The notes under the pieces: generated by a model
Databases searched by the model: none
What the model was told of the DNA's origin: nothing
What the model saw: the letters and a program-made list of their open reading frames with translations, nothing else
Part shown: positions 37,353 through 48,248 of the stretch, piece by piece
Numbering within the stretch: the first letter of the stretch is position 1
Layout: every line of letters begins with the position of its first letter
Assembly: GCA_002803225.1 (NCBI GenBank)
Contig: NXFV01001092.1
Coordinates: 1 to 62,327 of the forward strand
From: Gamarada debralockiae
Taxonomy: Eukaryota > Ascomycota > Leotiomycetes > Helotiales > Hyphodiscaceae
Length of the DNA: 62,327 bases
Direction of reading: 5' to 3'
Program-made: the position numbers and the translations under genes

Positions 37353-40043
37353 TCAAAGCTCAAAAAGCTTGTTGTTGAGTGGATTCAGGAACACAGGCAC
37401 GCTGATTTCCGTCGTACTTCCACGCTGGGCCCGCCGAATCGCTCTATCTCTCTCAGCCAAGCATTTGCGAGCCGACTTCCAAAGCGCTCTCTCAAACTGC
37501 GGAATGCGCTTCATCTCCCGATTGAAAACAAAGCCCGATCCAGAGTAGGATGCTTGCTGGGCCGCCGACATGTCATCATCATCATCATCCTCAAAATGGC
37601 TATCCGAATCGTCGTCCTTGTATTGCAAGAAGCGTCGGACAGAAGCGAGGACGAACAATCCCTGGATAGGTCCGCCATCCTCCTTCAAATCATAAGCCGC
37701 GCGGATGTGACTGCCGCTCAACGCGAGGTGATCGCGGGCAAGAATAGCTCTGAGCTTGAAAGTCATTCTCTTGATGAGAGCAGCTAGTTTGGGAACACCG
37801 AGCCTATCCGCAGCGTCTATGAGCTCCAGAATAGAAGTAATATGCTCCTCGTTTGGACCAGCTTCGAGAGAAATGTCTCCGCAGATCATAAATTGTGCCA
37901 CCAAGTCGAAAGCCTCTGGACTAACGTACGGCATCTTGATTTCGATCTTGCTGGGGCCAGAGCTTCGTGAGAGAGCACCGTCGATGTGAAGCTTCAACAT
38001 ATCGAAGTTCTCTTTGAGTACTTTGCAGGGAATGTTGTCGCGAGGAACTCGATCTGGGCCAAGAAGAACGACGACGCCGCTGGGTTCAGGGTACATCTTT
38101 CTGTGAACGAATGTCAGTCACGAGTCATTTGTTCACCAAAACTTTGCACAGACATACTTGATCCATTCCGGGGCAGGTGCTAAGCTGGCCTGCACTACTT
38201 CTTTGATCTCATCTTCGTCTTCATCGTCGTCCTTCACATCGAGAACCCGGGCCTTCTTGGAACCACGGGGGACCTAAACGTCATGTCAATTTCTGAATGT
38301 CGAAATCGCTTGAGCGAATAGACAAAAAGGAGCCGGGGCAGTAAATCATACCGGACTTTCGGCTTTCCTTTTCTGGCGGGGAGCAGTATACTCTGGCGTT
38401 GGGGTCCGTTCTCGACGTTCCCGGCGGTCACGAAGAGCAGCAATGGTGCCATCACGTTTACAAAGACGTCGTCGGCCAGAGCTACCCTCTCCCTCATCGA
38501 AGATTCCGTGTTCCGCACTCAGAGTTTCGTGTGCAGCTTGCTCATCGCTATCGTTCATCTCCAAAGCCTTTCTGCACATATCGTGGGGAACCTTTCGAAG
38601 TAGACTCTCAAAGAGTTGTTCAATCTTATCGTTGGAGACGTCTCCGTCAAATGGATCAGTTTCCTGGTCGTCTTTTGCATCAATGATCGGACTTACAGAC
38701 AACTTCGAAGCGAAAAAATCAGCAATGTTATCCAGATTGCTTCCTTGGGAGCTTGGTTTGTTTATTTCCGCCTTGCGAGCTGGTGAATTGGTGTTGGTGG
38801 CAGGCTTCAGAGTGTTTGATTTGGTGCTGATTATACCGCTGGACGGAAGGCGTCCCAGGCATCTTATAGGAGTGTATTCCCACTCCAGTACCTCGAATGC
38901 ATCTTGTGTATTTCCATTGCACGCGATAAGAGCGTTCTTGCAAGCGACAACGCTTGCTTTCGGGAAATGTTCGCCAAGTTTCGTAATCATTTCTTCGGTG
39001 CTGTCTTCCTCGACAAGTGTGCCATCGTTTCGTTCCTTCATTCCTCCCGAGTTGTCTTCATTCGCTTTAATCTGCTCAGGAAATGGGGTGGTGATGTCGT
39101 TCGCCAGAATGTTGTACGCGCTCTGTACATTTCCATCACAAACTTGAAGCATGTCCTCGCAAGTATCACGATTGGTCTTCGGAAGAAGCTCAAGGAGCTG
39201 AGCAGCCTTTTCATCAAGGCTCTCGGCTTTGATTGGTGGTCCAATGGTGCCTTGCTCATCATTCCTGATAGAGGAAGGAGAAGAAGAAGGGTATCGCTTG
39301 AGAGGAGAGTCAGCCATAGCCTCATCGTCGGTTTCCTCAGTCAGATCTATGAAAGCCGATTCGGAAACAGACTTAGGCTTGGGAACAGGTTTTGACTTCA
39401 CTTCACTTGCTGTGTGGGTTTTGGTGCTAATAATAAAGCTCTGACTAACCCCTTTGACGTGTGAGGTAGTGGTGGTAGACGTGGACGTAACGGAAGGTGG
39501 GCTTGCCTTAGTCGGATTGGTTGTGGCGGAGTCCTGGGGTGGAATGGCGATCTGAGCAGCTACTTCAGCTAGAGCCAGCTCATTTTCAAGACGCTTGTCA
39601 GCTTTGTTCATATCTCCTGTACTGGCTATGAGTACATCTCGAACCTGGTAGTCCTTGGCTTTTGGGAATAGCCTCTTCAGCTTCGAAGCATTCGACGTGA
39701 ACTCGCTAGGTGGCTCGTCCATGAGAAGTGCCGCAGTCTTGTCGACGTCGCCTTGAAATGTCACGAGAGCGCAGTAGACATATAAGACTGGTAGCTCAGG
39801 GAGCATTTCTATGAGATGTCTGGTGTTCTTGCGCAGGCCTTCATCCTCTATGTCCTCGAATATTATATCTCCCAGCGGCTGTGACCATAGGTCTTGGAGC
39901 TTTGATGTTGGAGGCAGCATTGTAGACGATATTGAAGCTGAGGAGCTGGAATCGTTCAAGGAGTTTGGGGAACAGCTTGGCGAGGGTGAGCCGTTTAGCA
40001 CAGGTTGATCGGTTCCAAACGCAACGTCGGTGCCACCAAGCAT
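37353..40043 (-). CDS. Multi-CUE-like plus BTB domain protein
   Basis: Exons 40043-38352, 38273-38158 and 38100-37353 on the minus strand join in frame to 851 residues. The N-terminal two thirds hold about five CUE-like units, each with a xxLFP/LLP start and a GDxxxA or GNxxxA end: IEMLPELPVLYVYCALVTF, LKRLFPKAKDYQVRDVL, LLELLPKTNRDTCEDML, LGEHFPKASVVACKNAL and LLRKVPHDMCRKAL. CUE modules bind ubiquitin. Linkers are Ser/Thr/Pro-rich. A basic RRERTPTPEYTAPRQKRK segment leads into exon 2 with an acidic DDDEDEDE run. Exon 3 has a BTB/POZ-like domain (about 620-740: SGVVVLLGPDRVPRDNIP, PEAFDLVAQFMICGD, AADRLGVPKLA). An upstream exon is possible because the start ATG is not strongly supported. Function unknown. 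Confidence 0.8.
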
Positions 40044-40616
40044 TGCCACTTCGATCACAGATGAGAGGTATTCGGTGCTTTCGAGATGTGGAGATATTAG
40101 ATGTGGTTGGCAAATGTATCGACCTATCAGACGAAGTGAGCAGAGTGTTCAATCAAAGCAAGTGCAATCTTGAGATGTGGACGATGATGATCGTTGATCG
40201 AAACTTAACGTTTATTAAGACATACCTTGTCGGAAGTCAATCTTGCATTCGAAGGCGATCTATGTTGGCAAAGATCGAGATGTTTGAGATTGATGAGAAT
40301 GTAGAAGGCAAGGTGTTCGAGGGATGTGAATTCTTGAAAAATTATCAACGATTAGGTGACTTGAAGATGGTGCGTCTGAGTAAAGATCGAGAGAGACAAA
40401 CATACTTCAAGATGATGCTCAGAGTATGATCAAGAAAGCGAGCCTGTTGCAAGATGATGCCTTGAAGGTATGCGAAGAAGCCAAGGCTCTTGGAGACGAG
40501 CTAAAGGCGTGTTGATACAAAGCAAGAAGCAATTGAAGTCTATGAGGTATGAGTGCTCAGTAGTTGTTGAAGAGCAATGGTGTCGGGCTCTGACAAGAAG
40601 ATGTGGGGTTGAGGAA

Positions 40617-40869
40617 GTAAGATTGTGTTGTTGTCAAGAACAAGCTGAAGTGGGATGATGTAGCGACGAGAAAAAGGGAAGTCTGGAGGAGTGAATATCG
40701 AGAGTTAACTGAGCTGTGGAATCTCTTTCCCCTTAGTTTTTGGGAATGGACCAGGAGAGGAGCTGGAATTCAAGTCAGGAATGTGCCAAGAAGACAAGTG
40801 AGGGTTAGGAAGGTAAGATGGTGGTGTTGTCAAGAAGAAGTTGGAGTGGGAAGATGTGCGGACGAGAAA
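40617..40869 (+). repeat. Imperfect 57-nt direct repeat pair
   Basis: 40617-40673 and 40813-40869 align without gaps and differ at roughly 9 of 57 positions; spacing is 196 nt. Both begin GTAAGAT and end GACGAGAAA. Looks like an old local duplication. Confidence 0.75.
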
Positions 40870-40901
40870 GGAGGAGGGATATTTAAAAGCTCGGAGGAAG
40901 G

Positions 40902-40970
40902 TCTTAGTGCAGAAGGGGAGTTAGTCTTAGTGCAGAAGGGGAGTTAGTCTTAGTGCAGAAGGGGAGTTAG
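40902..40970 (+). repeat. 23-nt tandem repeat, three exact copies
   Basis: Unit TCTTAGTGCAGAAGGGGAGT plus TAG at 40902-40924, 40925-40947 and 40948-40970, identical in all three. Each unit carries AGGGG. About 860 bases upstream of the CUE-BTB start codon. Confidence 0.95.
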
Positions 40971-41923
40971 TCGGGAGTGAATTGAATTGTGAACTGTCTC
41001 CCCGCCTAACTTTTGAGATTTGATCAATGATGATGAATTGAAAGACGGGGTCGTACCTCACCTGCATGAATGCAGAGAGATGATACAGACAATGGGTTTC
41101 TTGAAGGCAAGTGAAGAATTATTGACGTAAAGTATGAGGCAATTGCCAGGGAAATGGCTACTGGGAACCAAGGTTTTCGTCACTTGTCGAGGCGACAAAT
41201 GTTCGAATTGGAGGGAAGGTAAGACCGTGTTGATTCCGCGAAGAAGTGGAGTCTATCCCAGGGAACTGACTACCAGGGAACACAGTTGTCGTCGTATGTC
41301 AAGGCTATGAATTTTAGAGGGTGAGGGAAGGCGAGGAGAAGAGAGGCTAGGAGAGGAGGGGCAAGGAGAGAAAGGAGTGTGCTTGTCCGACGCGACGTCT
41401 TAAGCAGCAGAGACATGGGAAGTCATGGGCAGTGAATACAAGATGAATAGGAAGGCAATTCACTCATGTTCTCTCCCCAAATTCAAAAACGTGAGTTCTG
41501 TTTCGATGTAATGTTGAGAATGAATCGATAATCCGAACTAAACCTGGGATGATGACTTTCCTGACCAAGTATGTGAAAAGAACACGATATCGATCTGTAC
41601 TAACACTTTGGACGATCTAATCACTTAAAGTTATGGAATTAGACGCGAACAATAATAGCAAACAATTGGACTTCACAACCAAAGACTTCTGCGTCACAGC
41701 AGCTAGCAGGAAGCATTGTGCATATCTTTTTCTAGGGTATTTACACGACCCATGCCATCCATGCCTTCAAAGTCTCCAGTGCAGCCCTGATATACCCATA
41801 TCAGTGTCATAAAACTGCAACCCAACGCCATATGCCTAATTATACTCATAACAGTACCACCCCCTTCCATCCATCTATCCTCGTTGTTTCCACATGCATG
41901 CATTCGTATGTCCGTATCTCATT

Positions 41924-44201
41924 TCATCGTCTATCATCACCCTCATCATCATCAGCCGGCTCCACTCTCACAAGAATCTCTTCCAAAAGACCCTCGAGGA
42001 AAACATCGACATCCTTCCCCATTCCCACCGGCTCTTGCTTGTCCCAATGATCAATCTCCTTGCACACATGGGCAAGTTTGTAAACCAGCTTTCGCAACTT
42101 GTCATGGGCCGCTTGAGCTCGCTGCTGTTTGGGCGTTGTGCCGGTTGCTCGGAAAGCCTGTTGGAGACGATATTGCCGGCGTTTGAGAGCTTCTTCGAGG
42201 GCTGGGAAAATCACATCGTTTAAGGCATCTAATTCGCCATTTGGGCTGGCTGGGGCTGGAGAGGGCATCGAGTTTGGAGTGCGAGATAACTCCGAAGAAA
42301 GGCTCTCCTTTGAGGGAGTGTTCTCACGGAGTTTAGATGGGAGAGGTGGTAAGGGTTGTTGTCCAAGCTGTCGTGGGTTGATGTTCTGCGCGGCCGGGTG
42401 TTGCAAAGCAGGGAGAGGTTGCTGTTTTGGCAGACCAGTATTAGACTGGTTTGTGACCTTCTGCAAAGGCTGTTGGCCACGGAAAGGTGGTATTTCAGGT
42501 AAGTTGATGGGTCCAAGTTTTGGTAATGGCTGTTGTGTCGCTGGCCGGGGTGGGAGGGCTTGCTGAGTTTGAGGGGTCGCTGCTTGAGAGGCCTTGAATT
42601 GCACAGGGGACGCCAATGGTGATTTCGCACTAGCGGACTGGGGAGAGGGACTGGCTCCAAGATTCAGGAACCCCATATCTCTTTGGAGTTGCTCTTGCAA
42701 GGATCGATCATAGTCTGGAGAGTCGGCCGGTTGCTGGGCAAAGAATTGATGAGCTGATCGTGGTGTTTCTGGGGCCTGAGATCGTTGCTTTTCTGGTGAA
42801 GGCGGTAGAGGTACTTTCGCAGGAGGCTGTGGTTGTGCGACTGGTCGTCTTTGTGGCGAAACTTGGCGAGGGTTGCTCGAGATTGGAGAGTGCATCGCCT
42901 TCACTGTATCTGCACTCGATACATATCCCGAGTCCTTCATTTTCGTAGGAGATTGCTCTCTTGGCCGCTCCGCATAATCGTCTTCACTCTCAGATGATCT
43001 CGATGATCTAGCGTTCGTTGCAGACTCGCCCATAGCATTAAGGCCAGCTCTACCAGCCCCTCTTCCTCCAATAGGGCGAATTGTGCCAAAGTCCCACAGA
43101 TCTTCATTGACTGGCACCGCTCGTGGAGCTTCTTCTCGTCCATCATCAGAATCGTCGTCGTCTCCTTTGTGGTTTATGGCCCACCGCTCATAGCGCTCAA
43201 TCAACTCTGTCAAATAAGATGTCTTCTTGGCTCTCCGGACAAAAGGGTGCTTTAACAGCTCTTTTGCTGATGGTCGTCCCTTTGGGTCCTTCTGCAGGCA
43301 TAATTGCACAAACTCCTTGAACGCTTTTGAGAAATTGCCTTCTAGTTCCGGTGGTTGGTTCTTGGGAATCAAGAACAGAACTTTCATGGGATGAATATCC
43401 GAGTATGGTGGTTCTCCATTAGCCAGTTCCAGAGCTGTAATCCCCAGTGACCAGATATCTGCCTTGTGATCATAGCCAGACTGCTTTATAACTTCGGGGG
43501 CCATCCAGAACGGAGTGCCGACAAAGGTATTCTTCTTGGTCATCGTTGCAGAGAGCTGCCCAGACACCCCAAAATCTGCCAACTTTACTTGCCCATTGGA
43601 TCCAAGTAAGACATTCGCAGCTGCATATAAACATTAGCACTTGTTGTTGTCAAAATCCGGTATGAGTTCCCCTACCTTTGATATCTCTGTGCAGTTTCTT
43701 ATCCCCATGCAAATAGTCTAAGCCAAGCAGCAGCTCTCGTATTATAATCGAAATGTACTCCTCCCCAATCAAACCCGGCTTCATCAAGTCTCCACAGCTA
43801 CCACCAGAGCAAAACTCCATAACAATCCACAAGTCCGATCCCTTCAAGTATGATCCATGGTATTGGGTGACGTAAGGGGAATGCAGTTCCGAGAGGATGG
43901 AGATCTCCTGTATGATATCCTCGACCTCATCTTCCGCGTTTTCGACATCGATTACTTTGATAGCCACAGCTTGTCCGGTCCGCTTATCAACTCTGCACCA
44001 TATAAGTAAAAGTCCATTCTATGAGAGAAAGGTTGTGAAGAATGTACCCTTTGTAAACCTTCCCAAAGCTGCCACCACCTGCATAAAGTAAGCTCGCGTT
44101 CAATCCCAGCAGATCTCACTTCACTGCGTACCTATGCAGTTCTGCTTTGTATACAGTGTCTCCGGATCCACAACACCACTCATCATTCCTCCGCTTGCCA
44201 T
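41924..44201 (-). CDS. STE20-family (GCK/SPS1-type) protein kinase
   Basis: Serine/threonine kinase of 704 residues; exons 44201-44132, 44078-44048, 43992-43676 and 43620-41924 on the minus strand. Kinase domain at about 18-270: glycine loop GGGSFGKV (24-31, across intron 1), Lys46 in VAIK, HRDIK with Asp137, DFG at 155-157, activation loop GTPFWMAPE. The GTPFWMAPE and [14 protein letters not shown] wording is that of STE20 kinases; the N-terminal catalytic domain places it in the GCK group (relatives of fission yeast Nak1/Sid1 and mammalian MST3/4). A 330-residue Pro/Gln/Ser-rich linker has many SP and PPxP sites. A conserved-looking helical C-terminus (about 600-690) probably binds partners or dimerises. 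GCKs act in septation, polarity and NDR-kinase activation; the exact pathway is not determined. Confidence 0.94.
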
Positions 44202-45280
44202 CCTGCCAATTTGCCAAGCTCCAAACTTTTTCGTGGGCGCGCAATTTGTAGAGGTGCTGATAGGAAGGTAGCTCAACCTATGGCGTATCCGATAGCTCTA
44301 CGTAAAGAGCCTACCGCAGCTGATACGCGGTTCGCGCAAAGCAAACACTAGGAAAGAGAAGCTGAATCGGCAAGGTCGTATGTCTCGTAATTGTTTGTCC
44401 TAGGAGCGAATTTTAATGAAGCGCGGATGTCAACGTGGCGATGGTGGGGTTGTGAGCTTTCGAGATTGACAGTAACAACAGTAGTGAAGCAATGTGAATG
44501 TCTTCTCAATGTGCGATGATGAGGAGGATGTGGACTCTAGAGCTGACAGAGAATATTTTATCAGCTCAGAGAAATGTTTCCACGGGAGGCAACCAGCGTT
44601 GCTAGGAAGGGTGGAATGCGAACAATCTCGGCAGGAACGATTTGTGGGCGGTTTCAAAAATCCGGGGAAGGTAAGGACGATTGGATTGAGACACTCAGGT
44701 ACGGAAGACACAAGAAAGCCCAGAAGAGTCAGGTGAATCAAATAGAGAAGTAGAATTGAATCGGAATTGTACACCGATTTTGCTTTTTTTCTTCACTCGA
44801 CCATAAATTATGACGGAGGTTTGTTTTGTTGTGATGCCCTCTCAGCCAACCATCCCTGATTGTTGACTTCCAGGGGTCGTAAACAGTTTCCTGTTGTGGC
44901 CCACAGGTTCACAGTGCATACGATTTATTTAACGCCTTATGGCTGCAGATTTAACCTTTGGAGATCTCACTACCAATCACGGGCATCTCTTTAGAAAAGT
45001 CATAAGGCTGCAATAATGTCCAAGCGCAGGGTCGTAATGCTATTGGCCAGAATAAGGTTCATTCGTTCTATCATACCATATGCTCATTTGGAGTGTGATA
45101 GCCTTTCTAATGCAATTGAGAGAAACCGTGAAAAGGGGAAAACAGTCATACAACGTCAGCCATTGGGCCTCTAAGTTCTAGTCAGGAGATACCGACAGAC
45201 GTAGAGGTCCACGAAAGGAGCAATGCCCATATGGAAAAGAGTTTCGTTACCACAACGCCCCAAAACCCCCGATCGTCAAA
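44202..45280. other. Kinase promoter region
   Basis: Between the kinase start and the UBX-protein stop (both minus strand). Opposed frames around 44430-44774 have no recognisable similarity. No RNA gene seen. Confidence 0.55.
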
Positions 45281-46961
45281 TCATCCTTCAATGAACTCCA
45301 CCATGATAGTGCTGTTCTTCAGGCCTGCAGCCCCGATAGTCTCGTCCAAATGCTCAATTAAGTCCTTGCCCATAGACTTGAGCTCGAACTCGACCCCTTC
45401 CTTTCCTTCAATGGGATCCGCCTTAAGCCACTCGTAAATGCGTCGTACTGGATCGTTGACATCGAAGGACTGCACCAGGGGTCGTCCTGCAGGAAATCGG
45501 AATTGCATTCGAGTGACTGATGGTCCTGGCGGAGGTGGTGTATGAGGATTGTTGGACAAAATCCGAGAGAATGGCGAAGCTGATGCAGCAGTTGTATGGC
45601 CGTTCGCTGGCTCATCACTCTCCTCAACTTCCTTTCCTTTGCCCTTGCTGATATCACCAAAGCTTTTCGTCAGATCATCAGGATCCATCTCCTTCGGTCC
45701 AGGTTCTCCACTCGCTGCCAAACTGTTCTGGAGAGCCAAATCGAGCATCTCTTGTTCTGTAAGTCGGTCGACATCCACAGACTTTGGCTTCTCGAGTTTC
45801 CGCTTCGCAACTGGGTTCTTTCTCGTAACATCCAGACTGTATCGATCAAGAAACTCCACTAGCTGCATGAGGAAGTCTCCAGCAACTGGGACTGGTGGCC
45901 CTGACCAGATCTTCACCTGCTCTCCAGTTCTTGGGTCCACGATGGCGATATGCGGGTAAGCTGCATCGCTGTCTCTCAATGGGAAGTAATATTGGGTGTA
46001 TTGATTGCCTCGTGGATCATCCTTGGAGTATTGCATGAAGACGAAGTTCTCCTTAACAAGCTCCCTAATGCCTTCGTGCTTCCAGATATCTCGGTTGAGT
46101 TGTTGGCAATCAAAGATGGACGGATCTTGAACGTTAACCAGTATCCACTTGAGCTCCTCCTTGCCCTTCTCTCGCGCCTCGTCCCATGGTATCTGATTCA
46201 TAAGTTCGAATGGCGGTCTGAAGAGTTCGGCGAGTCGTGCGGCTTTCGATGATTGCTCTGATGCTCCTCCAGTAGCCTCTGCGAGACCCTCGCGGCGTGC
46301 TCTCGAATCAGATGATTCATCCCAAATAGAAGGAACTGGTCGTTGGTTGAAGACGCCTGGCCGTCCTGTACAACTGTTAGCATTAAAAATATGTAGCTTT
46401 GTTAAGAAACGTACCACCTGTGGATCGTGGTTGATGGCGAGATCTCAGCTGCTGCAGGATAGCTGCATTCATGTCCTCTGGGGGCCAATCTCCGCCTGGT
46501 CCTCCAACAAGTGTCTCTGTTGTTCGTGCCATAGGGGCCCGTACTCCATCTGCGTCATAGCCACCAGCCGCATCACCACCTGCATACAACTCCTCCTGCA
46601 TTCTTCTCGCGATGGCCTCATCATCCTCGTAGTCTGCGGCCCGACCAACTGCTTCAGCTCGAGAAGCAGCCTGCTCGTCGTCATCATTATCAATTTCCAT
46701 ATCGTCGTCATCGGAGTCGATATGTATCACGCCTTGCTCATCTTGGCGACCGACACTCGCAGCGCGTTGGGGATGTGTTGAGGTAGGTATCGAGGGTGCT
46801 GCAATTTGAGATCCTTGGCCGACGCTGGATGCAAGATCTGGAGAGTCGAAGAAAAGTTGTATTGCCTGTTCGGTATTGTTCTCTGTCATTCCAAGGTACC
46901 GCCGAGCCACATCAGGCGTCGCGCCCGTGAAGCTGACGAACGTGTCGACATTTTCATCCAT
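45281..46961 (-). CDS. UBA-UAS-UIM-UBX protein, Cdc48/p97 adaptor (UBXN7/Ubx5 type)
   Basis: Predicted adaptor linking ubiquitylated substrates to the Cdc48 unfoldase. Exons 46961-46415 and 46365-45281 on the minus strand; 543 residues. Order: UBA-like domain (5-43, FVSFTGATPDVARRYLGMTE, ending AIQLFFDS); acidic stretch DSDDDDMEIDNDDDE; UAS thioredoxin-like domain (about 225-340, WILVNVQDPSIFDCQQLNRD, ENFVFMQYSKDD, YPHIAIVDPRTGEQV); a UIM-like helix TEQEMLDLALQNSLAAS; and the UBX domain (about 455-543, RMQFRFPAGRPLVQSFDVND, IYEWLKA). This order matches UBXN7/yeast Ubx5, whose UIM docks on neddylated cullins. I start at MDENVDTF; the open frame upstream has no ATG. Intron 49 nt. Confidence 0.95.
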
Positions 46962-47641
46962 GGTAGGTAGATGTTGATGTGAAGTTGCTTGAGGTTGTGG
47001 ACGTCGAACGTAAAGACGGGTTGTGGCGATTAAGGTCGTCAAGGTAAGTGGTTTGTTGAAGAGTGAATGAGTGACGTCGAACTCATGAATCGTTCAACAA
47101 GTCAGAGTGAACGTCCCCACAAAGATGTGCCCGCTTGACGGCGATGTTGTTTGTTCGTAGAATTAGAAGTCCCTGCTGGAAGATTCTGACTTATCACAGG
47201 TCATCATGTGCTGGCTGGTGGAGTTTCATTTGAGAGCTCGTTTTGTGCCCCTCTTGATTTAAATGCGTACTTCGGCAACCTATTGCTAGTGTGGGCCTTA
47301 ATCAAAAGACCCAATCGCACAGAAGACATTCACAAGGCTGAGCGGTAAAGGCTTGACAAGGCTGAGTTTTCGACAAATATGCCCTTGTGAGTGAATTCAC
47401 CAGGCAGACTTGGAGAGAGGGCTATTGATAGCCTTCTCGGAGATTGCCAGTGTAGACACAATAATTAATGAATTCTCATTAGGGTATTTCGGGCTTTCTC
47501 TCAAAAATGCTCCCCCATACAATGCTCCCCCATACAATGCTCCCCGCTAAGCTTTCAATAATCCATGCCCAGGACGTCCCATAGTCGTACCCAGTCATCC
47601 TTTTGCAAGGTCAGCTCCTGCTTAAAACAGTACCTCCACTG
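46962..47641. other. UBX-gene promoter region
   Basis: Between the UBX-gene start and the mini zinc-cluster gene (both minus strand). Holds the short tandem repeat at 47506-47546. No coding frame supported. Confidence 0.5.
47506..47546 (+). repeat. 15-nt tandem repeat
   Basis: AATGCTCCCCCATAC at 47506-47520 and 47521-47535, plus a partial third copy to 47546. Each has a run of cytosines. Confidence 0.9.
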
Positions 47642-48248
47642 TTATAATCCATAGATTATCAATCGTTGTCCGCTCGACTCCATCTCTTCCACCCAATCCA
47701 CGGAAGAAGCACCTCTAGATACCAGGATCGCAGCTCGCTGTTTCTCATAAAAGTTTTCCAAAAGGTCTCTCACGCTTTCTGTGGTCTTCCCATAACTATG
47801 CCGCTCTACTCCGCTTATCAAACCCAGAGACACATCCTTCTCCTGTGGATCCTTCGTCACAAGACCAGCCATATACAGAGGGAGTACAATAAACTGCTGC
47901 TCGAAACGTTGCTCGTTGCATTTCACTTCTAATCGGTGTCAGTGCTGGAGAAAATCATATCTGAAAAATGAAGACTCACTCCTGGTTTTGCATGTCCTAA
48001 CGACAGTTGTGAGCAAATGCAATATTTTGATATGAGATAAACTGCTCTCACCAGCATCCACTTCTTGATCGAGGCGGTAATCGACTTCTTCTCGAACCAG
48101 TTTGGAAGTTGCTCGGTCCTTCGGAGGTTGCCTGGGTACTAAGAGACGACCCCTCGTTTCTGGTAGCTATGGCCGGCAAACGAACATGCTGCTGTCCTCT
48201 TGACGAATCAACACGCTGACTTGCATCTGCGAAATGGTCTACTGTCAT
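47642..48248 (-). pseudogene. Gutted Zn2Cys6 regulator with open 166-codon frame
   Basis: Exons 48248-48052, 47996-47980 (17 nt) and 47928-47642 on the minus strand join in frame to 166 codons. Exons 1-3 spell a basic run then SGCWTCKTRKVKCNEQR, which is the first half of a fungal Zn2Cys6 cluster (C-x2-C-x6-C), with introns where such genes often have them. The last three cysteines and the whole middle of the protein are missing: straight after NEQR comes FIVLPLYMAGLVTKDPQEK ... VDWVEEMESSGQRLIIYGL, which is the C-terminal end of a fungal transcription-factor domain. The simplest reading is one large internal deletion that happened to keep the frame. Half a cluster cannot hold two zinc ions, so DNA binding is unlikely. 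Called a pseudogene; a small translated product is possible. Confidence 0.65.

Larger units (their letters stand above)
40044..41923. other. Purine-rich, internally duplicated spacer
   Basis: Upstream of the CUE-BTB gene and downstream of the kinase gene. The plus strand is strikingly rich in A and G from about 40380 to 41400 and carries duplicated segments (listed separately). A second imperfect duplication pairs about 41130-41220 with 41250-41340 (both share CAGGGAA...ACTACCAGGGAA-like wording). No coding frame supported. Confidence 0.55.

Noticed and set aside
37353..38100. BTB domain as a separate gene starting at MYPEPSG
   Set aside because: Preceding exons splice in frame with good GT-AG sites (EWIKKMYPEPSG), so a single gene is more economical.
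44430..44774. 114-codon minus-strand frame upstream of the STE20 kinase
   Set aside because: Hydrophobic start then Ser/Pro-rich, no recognisable relative, and an equally long frame exists on the other strand.
46962..47042. N-terminal extension of the UBX protein
   Set aside because: Frame is open but starts at TTG; MDENVDTF at 46961 begins the UBA domain as expected.
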